From the NCBI GenBank assembly GCA_015068905.1, contig SVJQ01000017.1:1-32894 (forward strand): a DNA stretch of 32,894 nucleotides, written 5' to 3'. The notes beneath the pieces are model-generated. The model had not been told where the DNA came from, did not search any database, and worked only from the letters and a program-made list of their open reading frames with translations. The translations under genes were made by a program, and so were the position numbers. Position 1 is the stretch's first letter. Each line of letters opens with the position of its first letter. Shown here one piece after another: positions 14,665 to 22,578 of the stretch. The DNA comes from Oscillospiraceae bacterium (GTDB lineage Bacteria; Bacillota; Clostridia; UBA1381; UBA9506).

Positions 14665-15918
14665 TCACACAAACAGATAATCGTTAAGCACAGGTTGCAG
14701 ACCCTCATCTGCAATATCCTGATACATTGCATCAAGACTACGATTATCATCAATTTCAAATTGTTCATCACCCTGAATATCCGCCGACTCTTTGCCGGTA
14801 TATTTGCTCTCGTGGTCGCCAATCCCTGTTGAAACACCGGCTGAAACCTTTGTTGCAGCTATTTTAACAATGCCGTTTCTGAATGATGCGCTTTCACGGG
14901 ATGATACGGTGATGCCCACAAAGGGAAGAAAAATTCTGTAAGCGCATAGAATCTGGCAAAGCTGTTTTTCGTGCACATCAAGAGGATTTATTTTTTCGTT
15001 GTTTACAATAGGTCTTAGTCTTGGGCAGGACAGAGACATTTCTGCGTGGGGATATTTTCTTTGCAGGTAGTATACGTGAAGCGCACTTGCCAGAGCATCT
15101 CGTCTGAAATCTGAAAGCCCTAACAGTGCTGAAAAGGCTACGCCACGCATACCACCCATCAGTGCCCGTTCCTGAGCGTCAAAGCGATAAGGCCATACGC
15201 GCTTAGCACCGAGCAGGTGGAGCTTTTCATAGCTTTCCGTATCGTATGTTTCCTGAAAAACGGTAACATAGTCAGCTCCGCACTCGTGAAGATATTTATA
15301 TTCATCAGTATTTACGGGGTAAATTTCAAGCCCTACCATTCTGAAATACTTTCGTGCGAGTTTGCAAGCCTCACCAATATATGTGATATCGCTTTGAGCA
15401 CGGCTTTCGCCCGTCAGGATTAAAATTTCCTCCATACCGCTGTCTGCAATAACCTTCATTTCTTTTTCAATCTGTTCCATAGATAGCTTCATTCGCTTGA
15501 TGTGGTTATAGCAGTTAAAACCGCAATAAACGCAGTAGTTTTCACAGAAATTCGCAATATAAAGGGGCGTGAACAGATACACAGTATTTCCAAAGTGTTT
15601 GCTTGTTTCAAGCCTTGCTCTTTGTGCCATTTGCTCTAAATAGGCTTCAGCTGCAGGAGAAAGTAGTGCTTTAAAGTCTTCAATGGTACATTTTTCGTGG
15701 CTAAGCGCTGCTTTTACATCTTCCCCTGTATATTTTGAATCATCAAAAGAATTCATTTGCTCTAACACATTTCTGCACACATCAGACTCAATAATCTCCA
15801 TCCCGGGTAGGTATTCCATGTGATTTTTACGGGAGGAAGGGTCCGTTTCAATCCGATGCTTCTTTGCAAGAGCTTCCGGTGACAAGTGCTCTGAATCTAC
15901 AAAAAACTGATTTTTCAT
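14665..15918 (-). CDS. thiH: 2-iminoacetate synthase ThiH (radical SAM)
   Basis: 417 residues. The radical-SAM CxxxCxxC site is CENYCVYC at residues 125-132, and LRPIVNNEKINPLDVHEKQLCQ and VGITVSSRES near the C-terminus are typical of ThiH rather than other radical SAM enzymes. It cleaves tyrosine to p-cresol and dehydroglycine, the glycine-imine donor for thiazole formation by ThiG. This is the anaerobic route and fits a strict anaerobe. The N-terminus before the iron-sulfur site is long but in line with other Firmicute ThiH proteins. AGGAGG lies before the start, and the gene follows thiG by about a dozen bases. Confidence 0.95.
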   Translation of the reverse strand: MKNQFFVDSEHLSPEALAKKHRIETDPSSRKNHMEYLPGMEIIESDVCRNVLEQMNSFDDSKYTGEDVKAALSHEKCTIEDFKALLSPAAEAYLEQMAQRARLETSKHFGNTVYLFTPLYIANFCENYCVYCGFNCYNHIKRMKLSMEQIEKEMKVIADSGMEEILILTGESRAQSDITYIGEACKLARKYFRMVGLEIYPVNTDEYKYLHECGADYVTVFQETYDTESYEKLHLLGAKRVWPYRFDAQERALMGGMRGVAFSALLGLSDFRRDALASALHVYYLQRKYPHAEMSLSCPRLRPIVNNEKINPLDVHEKQLCQILCAYRIFLPFVGITVSSRESASFRNGIVKIAATKVSAGVSTGIGDHESKYTGKESADIQGDEQFEIDDNRSLDAMYQDIADEGLQPVLNDYLFV

Positions 15919-15930
15919 TATAAAGCCTCC

Positions 15931-16701
15931 TTAATCCCGCAAAAATCCGGTAAGGGGATCAGATGCAGAGGCACCCCGAGTAAGCACTCTGCCAAGACCT
16001 GATAAGTATGCTTTTCTGCCTGCTTCAATAGCGTTTTTGAAAGCAGACGCCATCAGCGGCAGGTTTCCGGCAGTAGCCAGAGCCGTATTTGCCATAATAG
16101 CAGCAGCACCCATTTCCATAGCCTTGCAAGCCTGAGAAGGTTTGCCGATTCCTGCATCCACAATAATCGGCAAATCAATTTCATCAATGAGTATCTGAAT
16201 AAAATCTTTGGTTGCAAGCCCTTTGTTTGAGCCTATGGGAGAGGCAAGAGGCATTATGGTGGCGGCACCTGCATTTACTAAATCACGGGCAACATTTAAG
16301 TCGGGATACATATAGGGCATAACAACAAAACCGTCATTTGCCAAAATTTCTGTTGCTTTTATCGTTTCCTGATTGTCAGGGAGCAAATATTTCGAGTCAC
16401 GCATGATTTCAATCTTAACAAAATTACCGCAACCAAGCTCACGGGCAAGTCGGGCAATTCTTACCGCTTCTTCGGCATTTCTTGCGCCGCTTGTGTTAGG
16501 GAGCAGTGTAATGCCTTCGGGAATATAGTCCAGTATGTTTTCTTGTTCTTTTGTATTGGCTCTGCGGACGGCAAGGGTAATAATCTCAGCGCCGGCATCT
16601 TTTACCGCTGCTTCAATGAGATTTAATGAGTATTTACCCGAGCCTAAAATAAAACGGGAATTAAATTCGTGTCCGCCAATGATAAGTTTATCATGATTCA
16701 T
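15931..16701 (-). CDS. thiG: Thiazole synthase ThiG
   Basis: 256 residues, full length. [19 protein letters not shown] opens the protein, the Schiff-base lysine is K96 in [10 protein letters not shown], and [20 protein letters not shown] and [16 protein letters not shown] complete the phosphate-binding barrel signature. ThiG condenses 1-deoxy-D-xylulose 5-phosphate, the sulfur of ThiS thiocarboxylate and the ThiH product into the thiazole ring. It is in the middle of the thi operon, just after thiF. Confidence 0.96.
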   Translation of the reverse strand: MNHDKLIIGGHEFNSRFILGSGKYSLNLIEAAVKDAGAEIITLAVRRANTKEQENILDYIPEGITLLPNTSGARNAEEAVRIARLARELGCGNFVKIEIMRDSKYLLPDNQETIKATEILANDGFVVMPYMYPDLNVARDLVNAGAATIMPLASPIGSNKGLATKDFIQILIDEIDLPIIVDAGIGKPSQACKAMEMGAAAIMANTALATAGNLPLMASAFKNAIEAGRKAYLSGLGRVLTRGASASDPLTGFLRD

Positions 16702-16715
16702 AATACAAACCTTCC

Positions 16716-17351
16716 TTATTCTTCAAATTCTTCTGATATAATCCTGAGTACTGCGTGTGCCTGATGGGAAGCACAGACAGAAACTCTCGATGCTACAAGT
16801 CCCATTCCGTCCCCGGCATCGCTTTTTTCATCACCACAAAGATAAAACCGCTTTGAAACTCTTCTTGTCCTGATTGAATTCGCACTATCAAGCCCTGCCA
16901 TTCCTGATGCGGCAACAATATATTTTGTTGGCATTTCTGATAACACAAAGTTGACAAGGCTTGCTTTTGCTTCAGCATTATCAAAGGCTTCGCAGATGAT
17001 ATCGGCACTTTGTAAAAGCTTGGCAAAATTTTTTTCATCCATATACGCAGTATGGATTTCTGTTTCAAGATATGGCGCGATTTCTTTTAGATTGCAGGAG
17101 ATGGCTTCGGTCTTATACATACCAACCTGACAAGCTTTATATTGTTGTCTGTGTAAATTAGAAACATCAACCTTGTCAAAATCAATCAGTATTAACTTTT
17201 TGACCCCTGCTCTTGCAAGCAAAATTGCAATATTTGAGCCAAGACCGCCAAGACCGCAAATGGCAACGGTTTTTGAAAAAATTTTATTTTGCAGCTCCTT
17301 TCCGTGCCTTTCTTCCAGCGCTTTTATCCATTCGCTTTTATCCGGTATCAT
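16716..17351 (-). CDS. thiF: Sulfur-carrier adenylyltransferase ThiF (short family 2 form)
   Basis: 211 residues, the short ThiF form common in Clostridia, without the longer MoeB-like C-terminus. The ATP-binding GLGGLGSN is at residues 33-40, followed by [19 protein letters not shown] and the adenylation region [14 protein letters not shown]. It activates the C-terminal Gly of ThiS for thiocarboxylate formation. The gene starts one base after the thiS stop, which suggests coupled translation. The sulfur-transfer cysteine desulfurase is not in the window. Confidence 0.93.
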   Translation of the reverse strand: MIPDKSEWIKALEERHGKELQNKIFSKTVAICGLGGLGSNIAILLARAGVKKLILIDFDKVDVSNLHRQQYKACQVGMYKTEAISCNLKEIAPYLETEIHTAYMDEKNFAKLLQSADIICEAFDNAEAKASLVNFVLSEMPTKYIVAASGMAGLDSANSIRTRRVSKRFYLCGDEKSDAGDGMGLVASRVSVCASHQAHAVLRIISEEFEE

Positions 17352-17352
17352 A

Positions 17353-17547
17353 TTAACCCCCTCCTACAAAGCTTACAACTTCAACGCAGTCACCGTCGTT
17401 AAGATATGTATTCTCGTACTGTGATTTCGGAAGAATATCTCCGTTTATCTCTACGGCAACACGCTTTGTATCAAAGCCTGCCTCGAGCAAAAACGCTTTG
17501 ACACTTTTGCCGTCAGCAGCAAAATCTTCTCCGTTAATCTTGACCAT
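17353..17547 (-). CDS. thiS: Sulfur-carrier protein ThiS
   Basis: 64-residue ubiquitin-like carrier, starting MVKINGEDFAADG and ending VVSFVGGG with the required C-terminal Gly-Gly. The C-terminal Gly is adenylated by ThiF and converted to a thiocarboxylate that supplies thiazole sulfur to ThiG. The start ATG at 17547 has AGGAGG eight bases upstream; the GTG three codons earlier is less well placed. It is the first gene of the operon, just after the TPP riboswitch attenuator. Confidence 0.94.
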   Translation of the reverse strand: MVKINGEDFAADGKSVKAFLLEAGFDTKRVAVEINGDILPKSQYENTYLNDGDCVEVVSFVGGG

Positions 17548-17571
17548 TCTATTCACCTCCTAAATGGTAAT

Positions 17572-17603
17572 AAAAAAAGGAAGCTACCGATTTGGTAACT
17601 TCC
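17572..17603 (-). terminator. Riboswitch-controlled terminator of the thi operon
   Basis: Ten-base stem GGAAGTTACC / GGTAGCTTCC on the minus strand (17603-17594 with 17588-17579), loop AAATC, followed by a run of T. It sits between the TPP aptamer and thiS, so it is the expression platform: ligand binding should favour this hairpin and stop transcription. Confidence 0.88.
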
Positions 17604-17635
17604 AATTTACACTTCGTTATTCCTGCAGCTTTTGT

Positions 17636-17722
17636 CAGGCATCCCTACGTTGGCATTATCCAAATCAGGTTCTCGGTCGAAGGTCATACCCTCCTCTCAG
17701 CCTGTACTACAAGCTCCCGTTT
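17636..17722 (-). promoter_or_regulatory. TPP riboswitch aptamer (THI box)
   Basis: On the minus strand the conserved blocks occur in order: GGGAGC at the 5' side, GGCTGAGAGGAGGG, then ACCTGATTTGGATAATGCCA and ACGTAGGGATG. The pyrimidine-sensing CUGAGA loop and the ACCUGAU / GGAUAAUGCCA thi-box are both present. It controls thiSFGHED in response to thiamine pyrophosphate. Confidence 0.96.
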
Positions 17723-17739
17723 CTTATTTAGTTTTTCTT

Positions 17740-17768
17740 ATTGTATCATATTCGCCTGTTTTATGCAA
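17740..17768 (-). promoter_or_regulatory. Promoter of the thi operon (TTGCAT-17-TACAAT)
   Basis: On the minus strand TTGCAT (17768-17763) and TACAAT (17745-17740), spacer 17, about 20 bases before the TPP aptamer. It overlaps the space just after the niaR stop codon at 17778; no clear niaR terminator was found, so some readthrough into thi is possible. Confidence 0.7.
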
Positions 17769-17777
17769 GAGGCTTTT

Positions 17778-18323
17778 TTATTTTTTCTCAAACATTTCTT
17801 CCGGCTCATACTCCTGCAGGGGTGCCCAAAAGCCACTTTCTCTCAGCTTTTCTTCAATGATAGACAGGGTTTCGGCGCTGTCTGCCGAAACGGTGTGATA
17901 ATGATAGCCGGAGGTTGCATTTTTTAAGTGGCTTGACTTTCCTGAGGTCATATTTTCTAAAAACCTTGCAACATCACGGCGGGATTTAATATCCATTCTG
18001 GCGGTGACTTTGTGATAGGCCTTGTGATAGATGAATACATCCTCAACAACGCCGCCTGCATCTACAATTAAATTCAGCTCTGTTTCAACATCCTCATCAG
18101 AATGAATCATTTTAAAAATCCGCTCCGGCTTTTTGGGCAGGTTTAAAAGGTACCCACGGTTTAAGGACGTGACCGGATACCCGTCTTCACGCAAACGGGC
18201 AATGTCTTTTACAATAATCTGCCTGCTGACACCGAATAACTGAGAAAAAGTGCCGGCAGAAATCGGTCCTTTAGAAGCCGATAAACGGTTAACAATTTCT
18301 TGTCTTCTTTCTTCAGCCTTCAT
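17778..18323 (-). CDS. niaR: NiaR (YrxA-type) niacin-responsive repressor, HTH-3H
   Basis: 181 residues. An HTH_11-type winged helix (RRQEIVNRLSASKGPISAGT, then FSQLFGVSRQIIVKDIARLREDGYPV) occupies residues 6-48. The C-terminal 3H domain has its conserved histidines in FIYHKAYHKVTARMD, SGKSSHLKNATSGYHYHTVSAD. The family represses NAD synthesis genes in response to niacin. It is the last gene after nadB and nadC, 14 bases after nadC, so it should control its own operon and the divergent nadA. GGAGG lies before the start. Confidence 0.93.
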   Translation of the reverse strand: MKAEERRQEIVNRLSASKGPISAGTFSQLFGVSRQIIVKDIARLREDGYPVTSLNRGYLLNLPKKPERIFKMIHSDEDVETELNLIVDAGGVVEDVFIYHKAYHKVTARMDIKSRRDVARFLENMTSGKSSHLKNATSGYHYHTVSADSAETLSIIEEKLRESGFWAPLQEYEPEEMFEKK

Positions 18324-18337
18324 CTTCTTACCTCCAC

Positions 18338-19195
18338 TTAAATAGCGTGCAGATTTTTAAGGGAAAGGTCTAAAATCGGGGCAGAGTGGGTCAGGGCGCC
18401 GCTTGAAATGTAGTCAACACCCAAATCAGTCAGGGCGGCAATGTTTTCTTTTGTTACGTTACCTGATACTTCAACTTCGGCTCTGCCATCAATGTATGCC
18501 ATAGCGGTTTTGATTTCTTCGTGGGTCATATTGTCAAGCATAATGATATCGGCGCCTGCTTCAATGGCTTCTTTAACCATATCAAAGGTTTCAACCTCAA
18601 CCTCAATCTTGCGGACAAAGGGGGCATAGGCCTTTGCCATCTGAACAGCCTTTTTAACGCTGCCGGCGGCACCAATGTGATTGTCTTTTAATAAAACGCC
18701 GTCAGATAAGTTATATCTATGATTGCTGCCACCACCGACACGAACAGAATATTTTTCAAAAATACGGTTATTCGGGGTGGTTTTACGGGTATCCAGCAGG
18801 GTGGTTTTTGTACCCTCGAGCAGGGATGCAACCTGTTTTGTATAAGTGGCAACGCCACTCATGCGCTGCAGATAGTTAAGGGCTGTGCGCTCACCGGATA
18901 AAAGCACGCGAATGTCGCCGCGGATTTTAGCAATCAGCTCGCCTTTTTTAATCTCTTTGCCGTCTTCACAGAACATAGTTACCTCAGTGCGGTCATCAAT
19001 CAGGGTAAACACACGTTCAAACACCTGCATACCGCACAGAATGCCGTCTTCTTTACAGATAAGGTCAACCTCGCCCATGGTTTTTTTGGGCATCACGCTG
19101 TTTGTGGAAACATCTTCGCTGGTAATGTCCTCTTCCAGCGCGCTTAAAATTAAGGGGTCTACTTTTAACAGCATAGTTGCTTTGTCAAACATCAT
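18338..19195 (-). CDS. nadC: Quinolinate phosphoribosyltransferase (decarboxylating) NadC
   Basis: 285 residues, full length. DITSEDVSTNSVMP near the N-terminus, LNYLQRMSGVATYT, TLLDTRKTTPNNRIFEKYSV, RVGGGSNHRYNLSD and ADIIMLDNMTHEEI are NadC signatures covering substrate and phosphoribosyl pyrophosphate binding. It converts quinolinate to nicotinate mononucleotide. The start lies one base beyond the nadB stop, with AAGGAG inside the nadB end, so nadB and nadC are translationally coupled. Confidence 0.95.
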   Translation of the reverse strand: MMFDKATMLLKVDPLILSALEEDITSEDVSTNSVMPKKTMGEVDLICKEDGILCGMQVFERVFTLIDDRTEVTMFCEDGKEIKKGELIAKIRGDIRVLLSGERTALNYLQRMSGVATYTKQVASLLEGTKTTLLDTRKTTPNNRIFEKYSVRVGGGSNHRYNLSDGVLLKDNHIGAAGSVKKAVQMAKAYAPFVRKIEVEVETFDMVKEAIEAGADIIMLDNMTHEEIKTAMAYIDGRAEVEVSGNVTKENIAALTDLGVDYISSGALTHSAPILDLSLKNLHAI

Positions 19196-19196
19196 T

Positions 19197-20483
19197 TCAT
19201 TCTCCTTTTTCCTGATTTGATTTCTCTATTTCGTCAAGCACAAGCTTGCGATATTCTTTTTCCAGTTTTTCACGGTCAGTGTATGCAGAAAGGTCAACGG
19301 CCGGCAGAGGCTTGGCTTTTATCGGATTATTTTTCATATCCTGCGCCGCCCGCTTTGCAAACACCAGGCTCTCTAAGAGCGAGTTGCTTGCAAGTCTATT
19401 TCGCCCGTGAACACCGTTGCAGGCGGTCTCACCAACAGCATAAAGCCCCTCCATTGAGGTTTTGCTGTTGTGGTCGACCCAAATGCCACCCATAAAATAA
19501 TGCTGTGCCGGCACAACGGGGATGCACTCTTTTGTCACATCATAGTCTTGCTCTTTGCAATGGGCAACAATGTTGGGGAAGTGGTTTGTAAGCTCGTCTT
19601 CAGGGATGGTCCTGAGATCCTCCCACACAAAATCGGCGTTGTCTGCCTCCATCTGTTTGTGAATGGCATCGGTCAGCACATCACGGGGGGACAGCTCATT
19701 GGTAAATCGCTCCATATTTTTATTATAAAGCTTGGCACCCTCACCCCGGACAGATTCAGAAATTAAAAAGCTTCTGTCCTCCGGCTCCTTTGAATACAGG
19801 GTGGTGGGGTGAATTTGTATATAGTTCATATTTTTAAGGGCAACGCCGTGGCGAATGGAAATCGCAACAGCATCACCGGTTAAATGCTTAAAGTTTGTAG
19901 AGTGGCGGTACAGTCCGCCAATGCCGCCACAGGCTAAAACCGTGCAGGCTGCGCTGATGGTTTTGACGTCGCCATCTTTATCTGCTATCACAGCACCCAC
20001 GCAGACACCGTCTGCTTCAATAATATCAAGCAGCGTGGTGTATTCTAAAATGGTAATATTGTTCCGCCTTTGCACCTCGGCTAAGAGCTTTGAGGTGATT
20101 TCCTTACCGGTAATGTCGTGGTGGAAGAGAATGCGGTTATTTGAGTGAGCACCCTCTTTGGTATAATTAAAGCTTCCGTCTTCGTTGCGGGAGAACTCGA
20201 CACCGTAGCTCACAAGGTCATTGATGACATCACGGGAAGAGCGTATCATAATAGAAACGCTTTCACGATCATTTTCGTAGTGACCTGCCTTTAAAGTATC
20301 TTCAAAAAAGGCATCATAGTCAGCCTCGTCCTTTAAAACGCAGATACCGCCCTGAGCTAAAAAAGAGTCGCTGTCTTTTAAGTCTGTTTTTGTTATGATG
20401 GTAATGTTTTTCTCTTTTGGCAGATGCAAAGCACAGTAAAGGCCGGAGCAACCGCTGCCAACGATGAGTATATCTGTGTTCAT
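19197..20483 (-). CDS. nadB: L-aspartate oxidase NadB (short form)
   Basis: 428 residues. The FAD site is ILIVGSGCSGLYCALHL, followed by SFLAQGGICVL, SNNRILFHHDITGKEI, KNMNYIQIHPTTLY, SVRGEGAKLYNKN and HGRNRLASNSLLESLVF, all typical of the succinate dehydrogenase/aspartate oxidase flavoprotein family and NadB in particular. It oxidises aspartate to iminoaspartate, the NadA substrate; in anaerobes fumarate is the likely electron acceptor. It is shorter than the roughly 530-residue E. coli enzyme and lacks most of the C-terminal helical domain, as in many Clostridia. GGAGG is about four bases from the ATG. First gene of nadB-nadC-niaR. Confidence 0.94.
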   Translation of the reverse strand: MNTDILIVGSGCSGLYCALHLPKEKNITIITKTDLKDSDSFLAQGGICVLKDEADYDAFFEDTLKAGHYENDRESVSIMIRSSRDVINDLVSYGVEFSRNEDGSFNYTKEGAHSNNRILFHHDITGKEITSKLLAEVQRRNNITILEYTTLLDIIEADGVCVGAVIADKDGDVKTISAACTVLACGGIGGLYRHSTNFKHLTGDAVAISIRHGVALKNMNYIQIHPTTLYSKEPEDRSFLISESVRGEGAKLYNKNMERFTNELSPRDVLTDAIHKQMEADNADFVWEDLRTIPEDELTNHFPNIVAHCKEQDYDVTKECIPVVPAQHYFMGGIWVDHNSKTSMEGLYAVGETACNGVHGRNRLASNSLLESLVFAKRAAQDMKNNPIKAKPLPAVDLSAYTDREKLEKEYRKLVLDEIEKSNQEKGE

Positions 20484-20524
20484 AGTGCCTCCGTCTTGTT
20501 ACAGTTTTTCTGCGATATAGGACA

Positions 20525-20553
20525 AGTATATCACAAAAGTTTACAGATTTCAA
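20525..20553 (-). promoter_or_regulatory. Promoter of nadB-nadC-niaR (TTGAAA-17-TATACT)
   Basis: On the minus strand TTGAAA (20553-20548) and TATACT (20530-20525), spacer 17. The spacer contains a GTAAACTTTT half-site, so a bound regulator would cover the core promoter. Confidence 0.7.
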
Positions 20554-20582
20554 GACAGGTGTAAACTTTTGTGTAAACTTTT
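20533..20582. promoter_or_regulatory. Probable NiaR operator cluster between nadB and nadA
   Basis: ACAAAAGTTTACA (20533-20545) is the exact reverse complement of TGTAAACTTTTGT (20560-20572), separated by 14 bases, and a third direct half-site TGTAAACTTTT follows at 20572-20582. The cluster overlaps the nadB promoter and abuts the nadA -35 box. Linking it to NiaR rests on context (niaR in the same operon) and on the general form of such sites. Confidence 0.72.
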
Positions 20583-20583
20583 A

Positions 20584-20612
20584 TTGACATTTATCGAAAA
20601 AGTGGATATAAT
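20584..20612 (+). promoter_or_regulatory. Consensus promoter of nadA (TTGACA-17-TATAAT)
   Basis: TTGACA at 20584-20589 and TATAAT at 20607-20612, spacer 17, directly after the last operator half-site and about 20 bases before the start codon. Confidence 0.85.
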
Positions 20613-20632
20613 AAAGTATCATAGGAGGGGTA

Positions 20633-21547
20633 ATGATGCGTTTAACAAAAGAGTTACAGAACGAAATCATAGAATTAAAGCAAAAAAATGATGTCTGCAT
20701 TCTGGCTCACGCCTATCAGACACAGGATATACATGAGGTTGCTGATTTTATTGGGGATTCCTTTGCTCTCAGCAAAAAGGCGATGACAGCACCTCAAAAA
20801 ACCATCTTAATGTGCGGTGTGCGCTTTATGGCAGAAACCGCCAAAATTCTCTCACCGGATAAAAAGGTGATTCTTTCCAATCCTGATGCAGGCTGCCCCA
20901 TGGCAGAGCAGCTTACTGTTAAAGAACTTGTTGAACTGAAAAAACAATACCCCGATAGTGCGGTGGTAGCCTATATTAACACCACATCAGAGCTCAAAAC
21001 TGAGTGCGATTTGTGCGTAACCTCAGCTTCAGCACTGGAAGCAGTTAAGAAAATTCCGCAAAAAGAGATTTTGTTTATTCCTGATTGCAACTTAGGCTCC
21101 TGGCTTGCGGCACAGGTGCCGGAAAAGACCTTTCATTTTATTAAAGGCGGCTGTCCTGTGCATATGCAAATTTCGGCAGAGGATGTTACAGCAGCGAGAA
21201 AAAAATATCCGGGTGCATTGCTTTTAGTGCATCCTGAGTGCAAAAAGGAGGTTACCGATCAGGCAGATTATGCCGGCAGTACAACGGGCATTATTAACTT
21301 TGCAGAAAATAGCGATGCAAAAGAGTTTATTATCGGTACCGATAACAGCATTGTGCAGCATCTGCAGTTTGCTCACCCCGATAAAAAGTTTTATCCCCTT
21401 GCAAAATGCTGTGTGTGTGACGATATGCGCCTGACCACCTTGGTGGATGTGTATAATTGCGTAAAGGGCGAAGGCGGAGAGGAAATAATCTTAGCCCCTG
21501 AAGTGATGGAAAAAGCACGGCGTTGTATTGATGCAATGCTGGGTTAG
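20633..21547 (+). CDS. nadA: Quinolinate synthase NadA
   Basis: 304 residues, the usual length. NDVCILAHAYQTQDIHEVAD, FIGDSFALSKKA, MCGVRFMAETAKILSPDKKV, ILFIPDCNLGSWLA and VHPECKKEVTDQAD are NadA signatures. The cysteines that ligate the [4Fe-4S] cluster are in NPDAGCPMAEQ, VHPEC and the C-terminal KCCVCDDMRL. It condenses iminoaspartate with dihydroxyacetone phosphate to quinolinate for NadC. Transcribed alone and divergently from nadB; AGGAGGGG precedes tandem ATG codons. Confidence 0.96.
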   Translation: MMRLTKELQNEIIELKQKNDVCILAHAYQTQDIHEVADFIGDSFALSKKAMTAPQKTILMCGVRFMAETAKILSPDKKVILSNPDAGCPMAEQLTVKELVELKKQYPDSAVVAYINTTSELKTECDLCVTSASALEAVKKIPQKEILFIPDCNLGSWLAAQVPEKTFHFIKGGCPVHMQISAEDVTAARKKYPGALLLVHPECKKEVTDQADYAGSTTGIINFAENSDAKEFIIGTDNSIVQHLQFAHPDKKFYPLAKCCVCDDMRLTTLVDVYNCVKGEGGEEIILAPEVMEKARRCIDAMLG

Positions 21548-21555
21548 TAATAATT

Positions 21556-21597
21556 AAAAAAGACGGCGTAAAACGAGTTGTTTACGCCGTCTTTTTT
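21556..21597. terminator. Bidirectional terminator between nadA and the LysR gene
   Basis: GACGGCGTAAA (21562-21572) pairs with TTTACGCCGTC (21581-21591), flanked by A- and T-runs that serve both strands. It lies between two convergent genes whose ends it touches. Confidence 0.9.
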
Positions 21598-22447
21598 AAT
21601 ATGTTACCTTACTTTGCAGAAAGTTAAGAAAGGCTTTAATGTTACCGTGAGCTGACTGGTTTTTATAAAACACATACACCGTTTGTCGGGCAATAAAGTC
21701 AACCACGTCTAGGTTCACAATGTTCCGGTTTGCAGGTTCATCGGGGTGATACCGCCCGATGCCGATGCCGACCCCCGCCTGAACATATTTGTTATAACAC
21801 AGCAAATCGTTTGTGTGAACAATAAAGTTGGGGGTAAAGCCCTCTTTTTTGCAAGCATCCGTCAGCATTTTGTGGGTGCTGGTGTGCTCACCCATAGAGA
21901 TAAAAGGCTGGTTCCAAAGGTCTTTTAAGTGGAGCTTTTTACCGCAAAGGGGGTGACTTTTAGAAGTTTTCAGCAAAATTCGCTTGCTGGTGAACTCAAA
22001 GTAATCAAAACCGGGGTATTTTTCAGGGTCGTCACCAATGATAATGTCATAGCTTTCAAAATCCGTTTCACCAAAATCAAAAAAGGTTTTAAAAATGCTT
22101 TGGGGGTGCAGGGCGGCATACTCAATAATATGGTCTGTGATTTCATTTCGCAGGGCACGGACAGAGATTTTAATTTCTTTTGTTTCGGGGGTTTGGGGGG
22201 ATAAAGTCTGGGTCACATGGTGCAGCTCGTCAAAAATCATACACAGAGAATTTTGAAGAGTTTTTCCATTTTCATTTAAAACAATCCGGTTTTTATGCCG
22301 GTCAAACAAGGTGCAACCAAGCTCGGTTTCCAGCCGCTTGACCGAGGCAGAAACGGAGGAGAGGGGCACCCTGTATTTTTGCGCAGTTTTGGCAAAGCTT
22401 TCGTTTTTGGCACTTTCATAAAAATAGCGAAGCTGTAAAATTTCCAT
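21596..22447 (-). CDS. LysR-family transcriptional regulator
   Basis: 283 residues from the ATG at 22447 (AAAGGAG eight bases upstream). The N-terminal HTH is LRYFYESAKNESFAKTAQKY, then RVPLSSVSASVKRLETELGC and TLFDRHKNRIVLNENG (residues 5-60), a typical LysR DNA-binding domain. The remaining part is the periplasmic-binding-like effector domain, somewhat degenerate in sequence. It is divergent from the M20 peptidase-CapA gene pair with 131 bases between, so it probably regulates that pair in response to a related compound. The effector is unknown. Confidence 0.9.
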   Translation of the reverse strand: MEILQLRYFYESAKNESFAKTAQKYRVPLSSVSASVKRLETELGCTLFDRHKNRIVLNENGKTLQNSLCMIFDELHHVTQTLSPQTPETKEIKISVRALRNEITDHIIEYAALHPQSIFKTFFDFGETDFESYDIIIGDDPEKYPGFDYFEFTSKRILLKTSKSHPLCGKKLHLKDLWNQPFISMGEHTSTHKMLTDACKKEGFTPNFIVHTNDLLCYNKYVQAGVGIGIGRYHPDEPANRNIVNLDVVDFIARQTVYVFYKNQSAHGNIKAFLNFLQSKVTY

Positions 22448-22474
22448 AGCGTTTCTCCTTTTACATGTAAGACT

Positions 22475-22503
22475 ATTATACATTATTTTTAAGGATAATA
22501 CAA
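22475..22503 (-). promoter_or_regulatory. Promoter of the LysR gene (TTGTAT-17-TATAAT)
   Basis: On the minus strand TTGTAT (22503-22498) and TATAAT (22480-22475), spacer 17, 27 bases before the start codon. Confidence 0.65.
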
Positions 22504-22521
22504 CATCAATTCAGATAATTA

Positions 22522-22550
22522 TTTACAATAATATAAGCCGGTGATATAAT
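22522..22550 (+). promoter_or_regulatory. Promoter of the M20 peptidase-CapA pair (TTTACA-17-TATAAT)
   Basis: TTTACA at 22522-22527 and TATAAT at 22545-22550, spacer 17. The AT-rich DNA between the divergent promoters is where a LysR-type protein would bind. Confidence 0.65.
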
Positions 22551-22578
22551 AAAGTCGAAATTGTAAGAGGGGCGTGAG

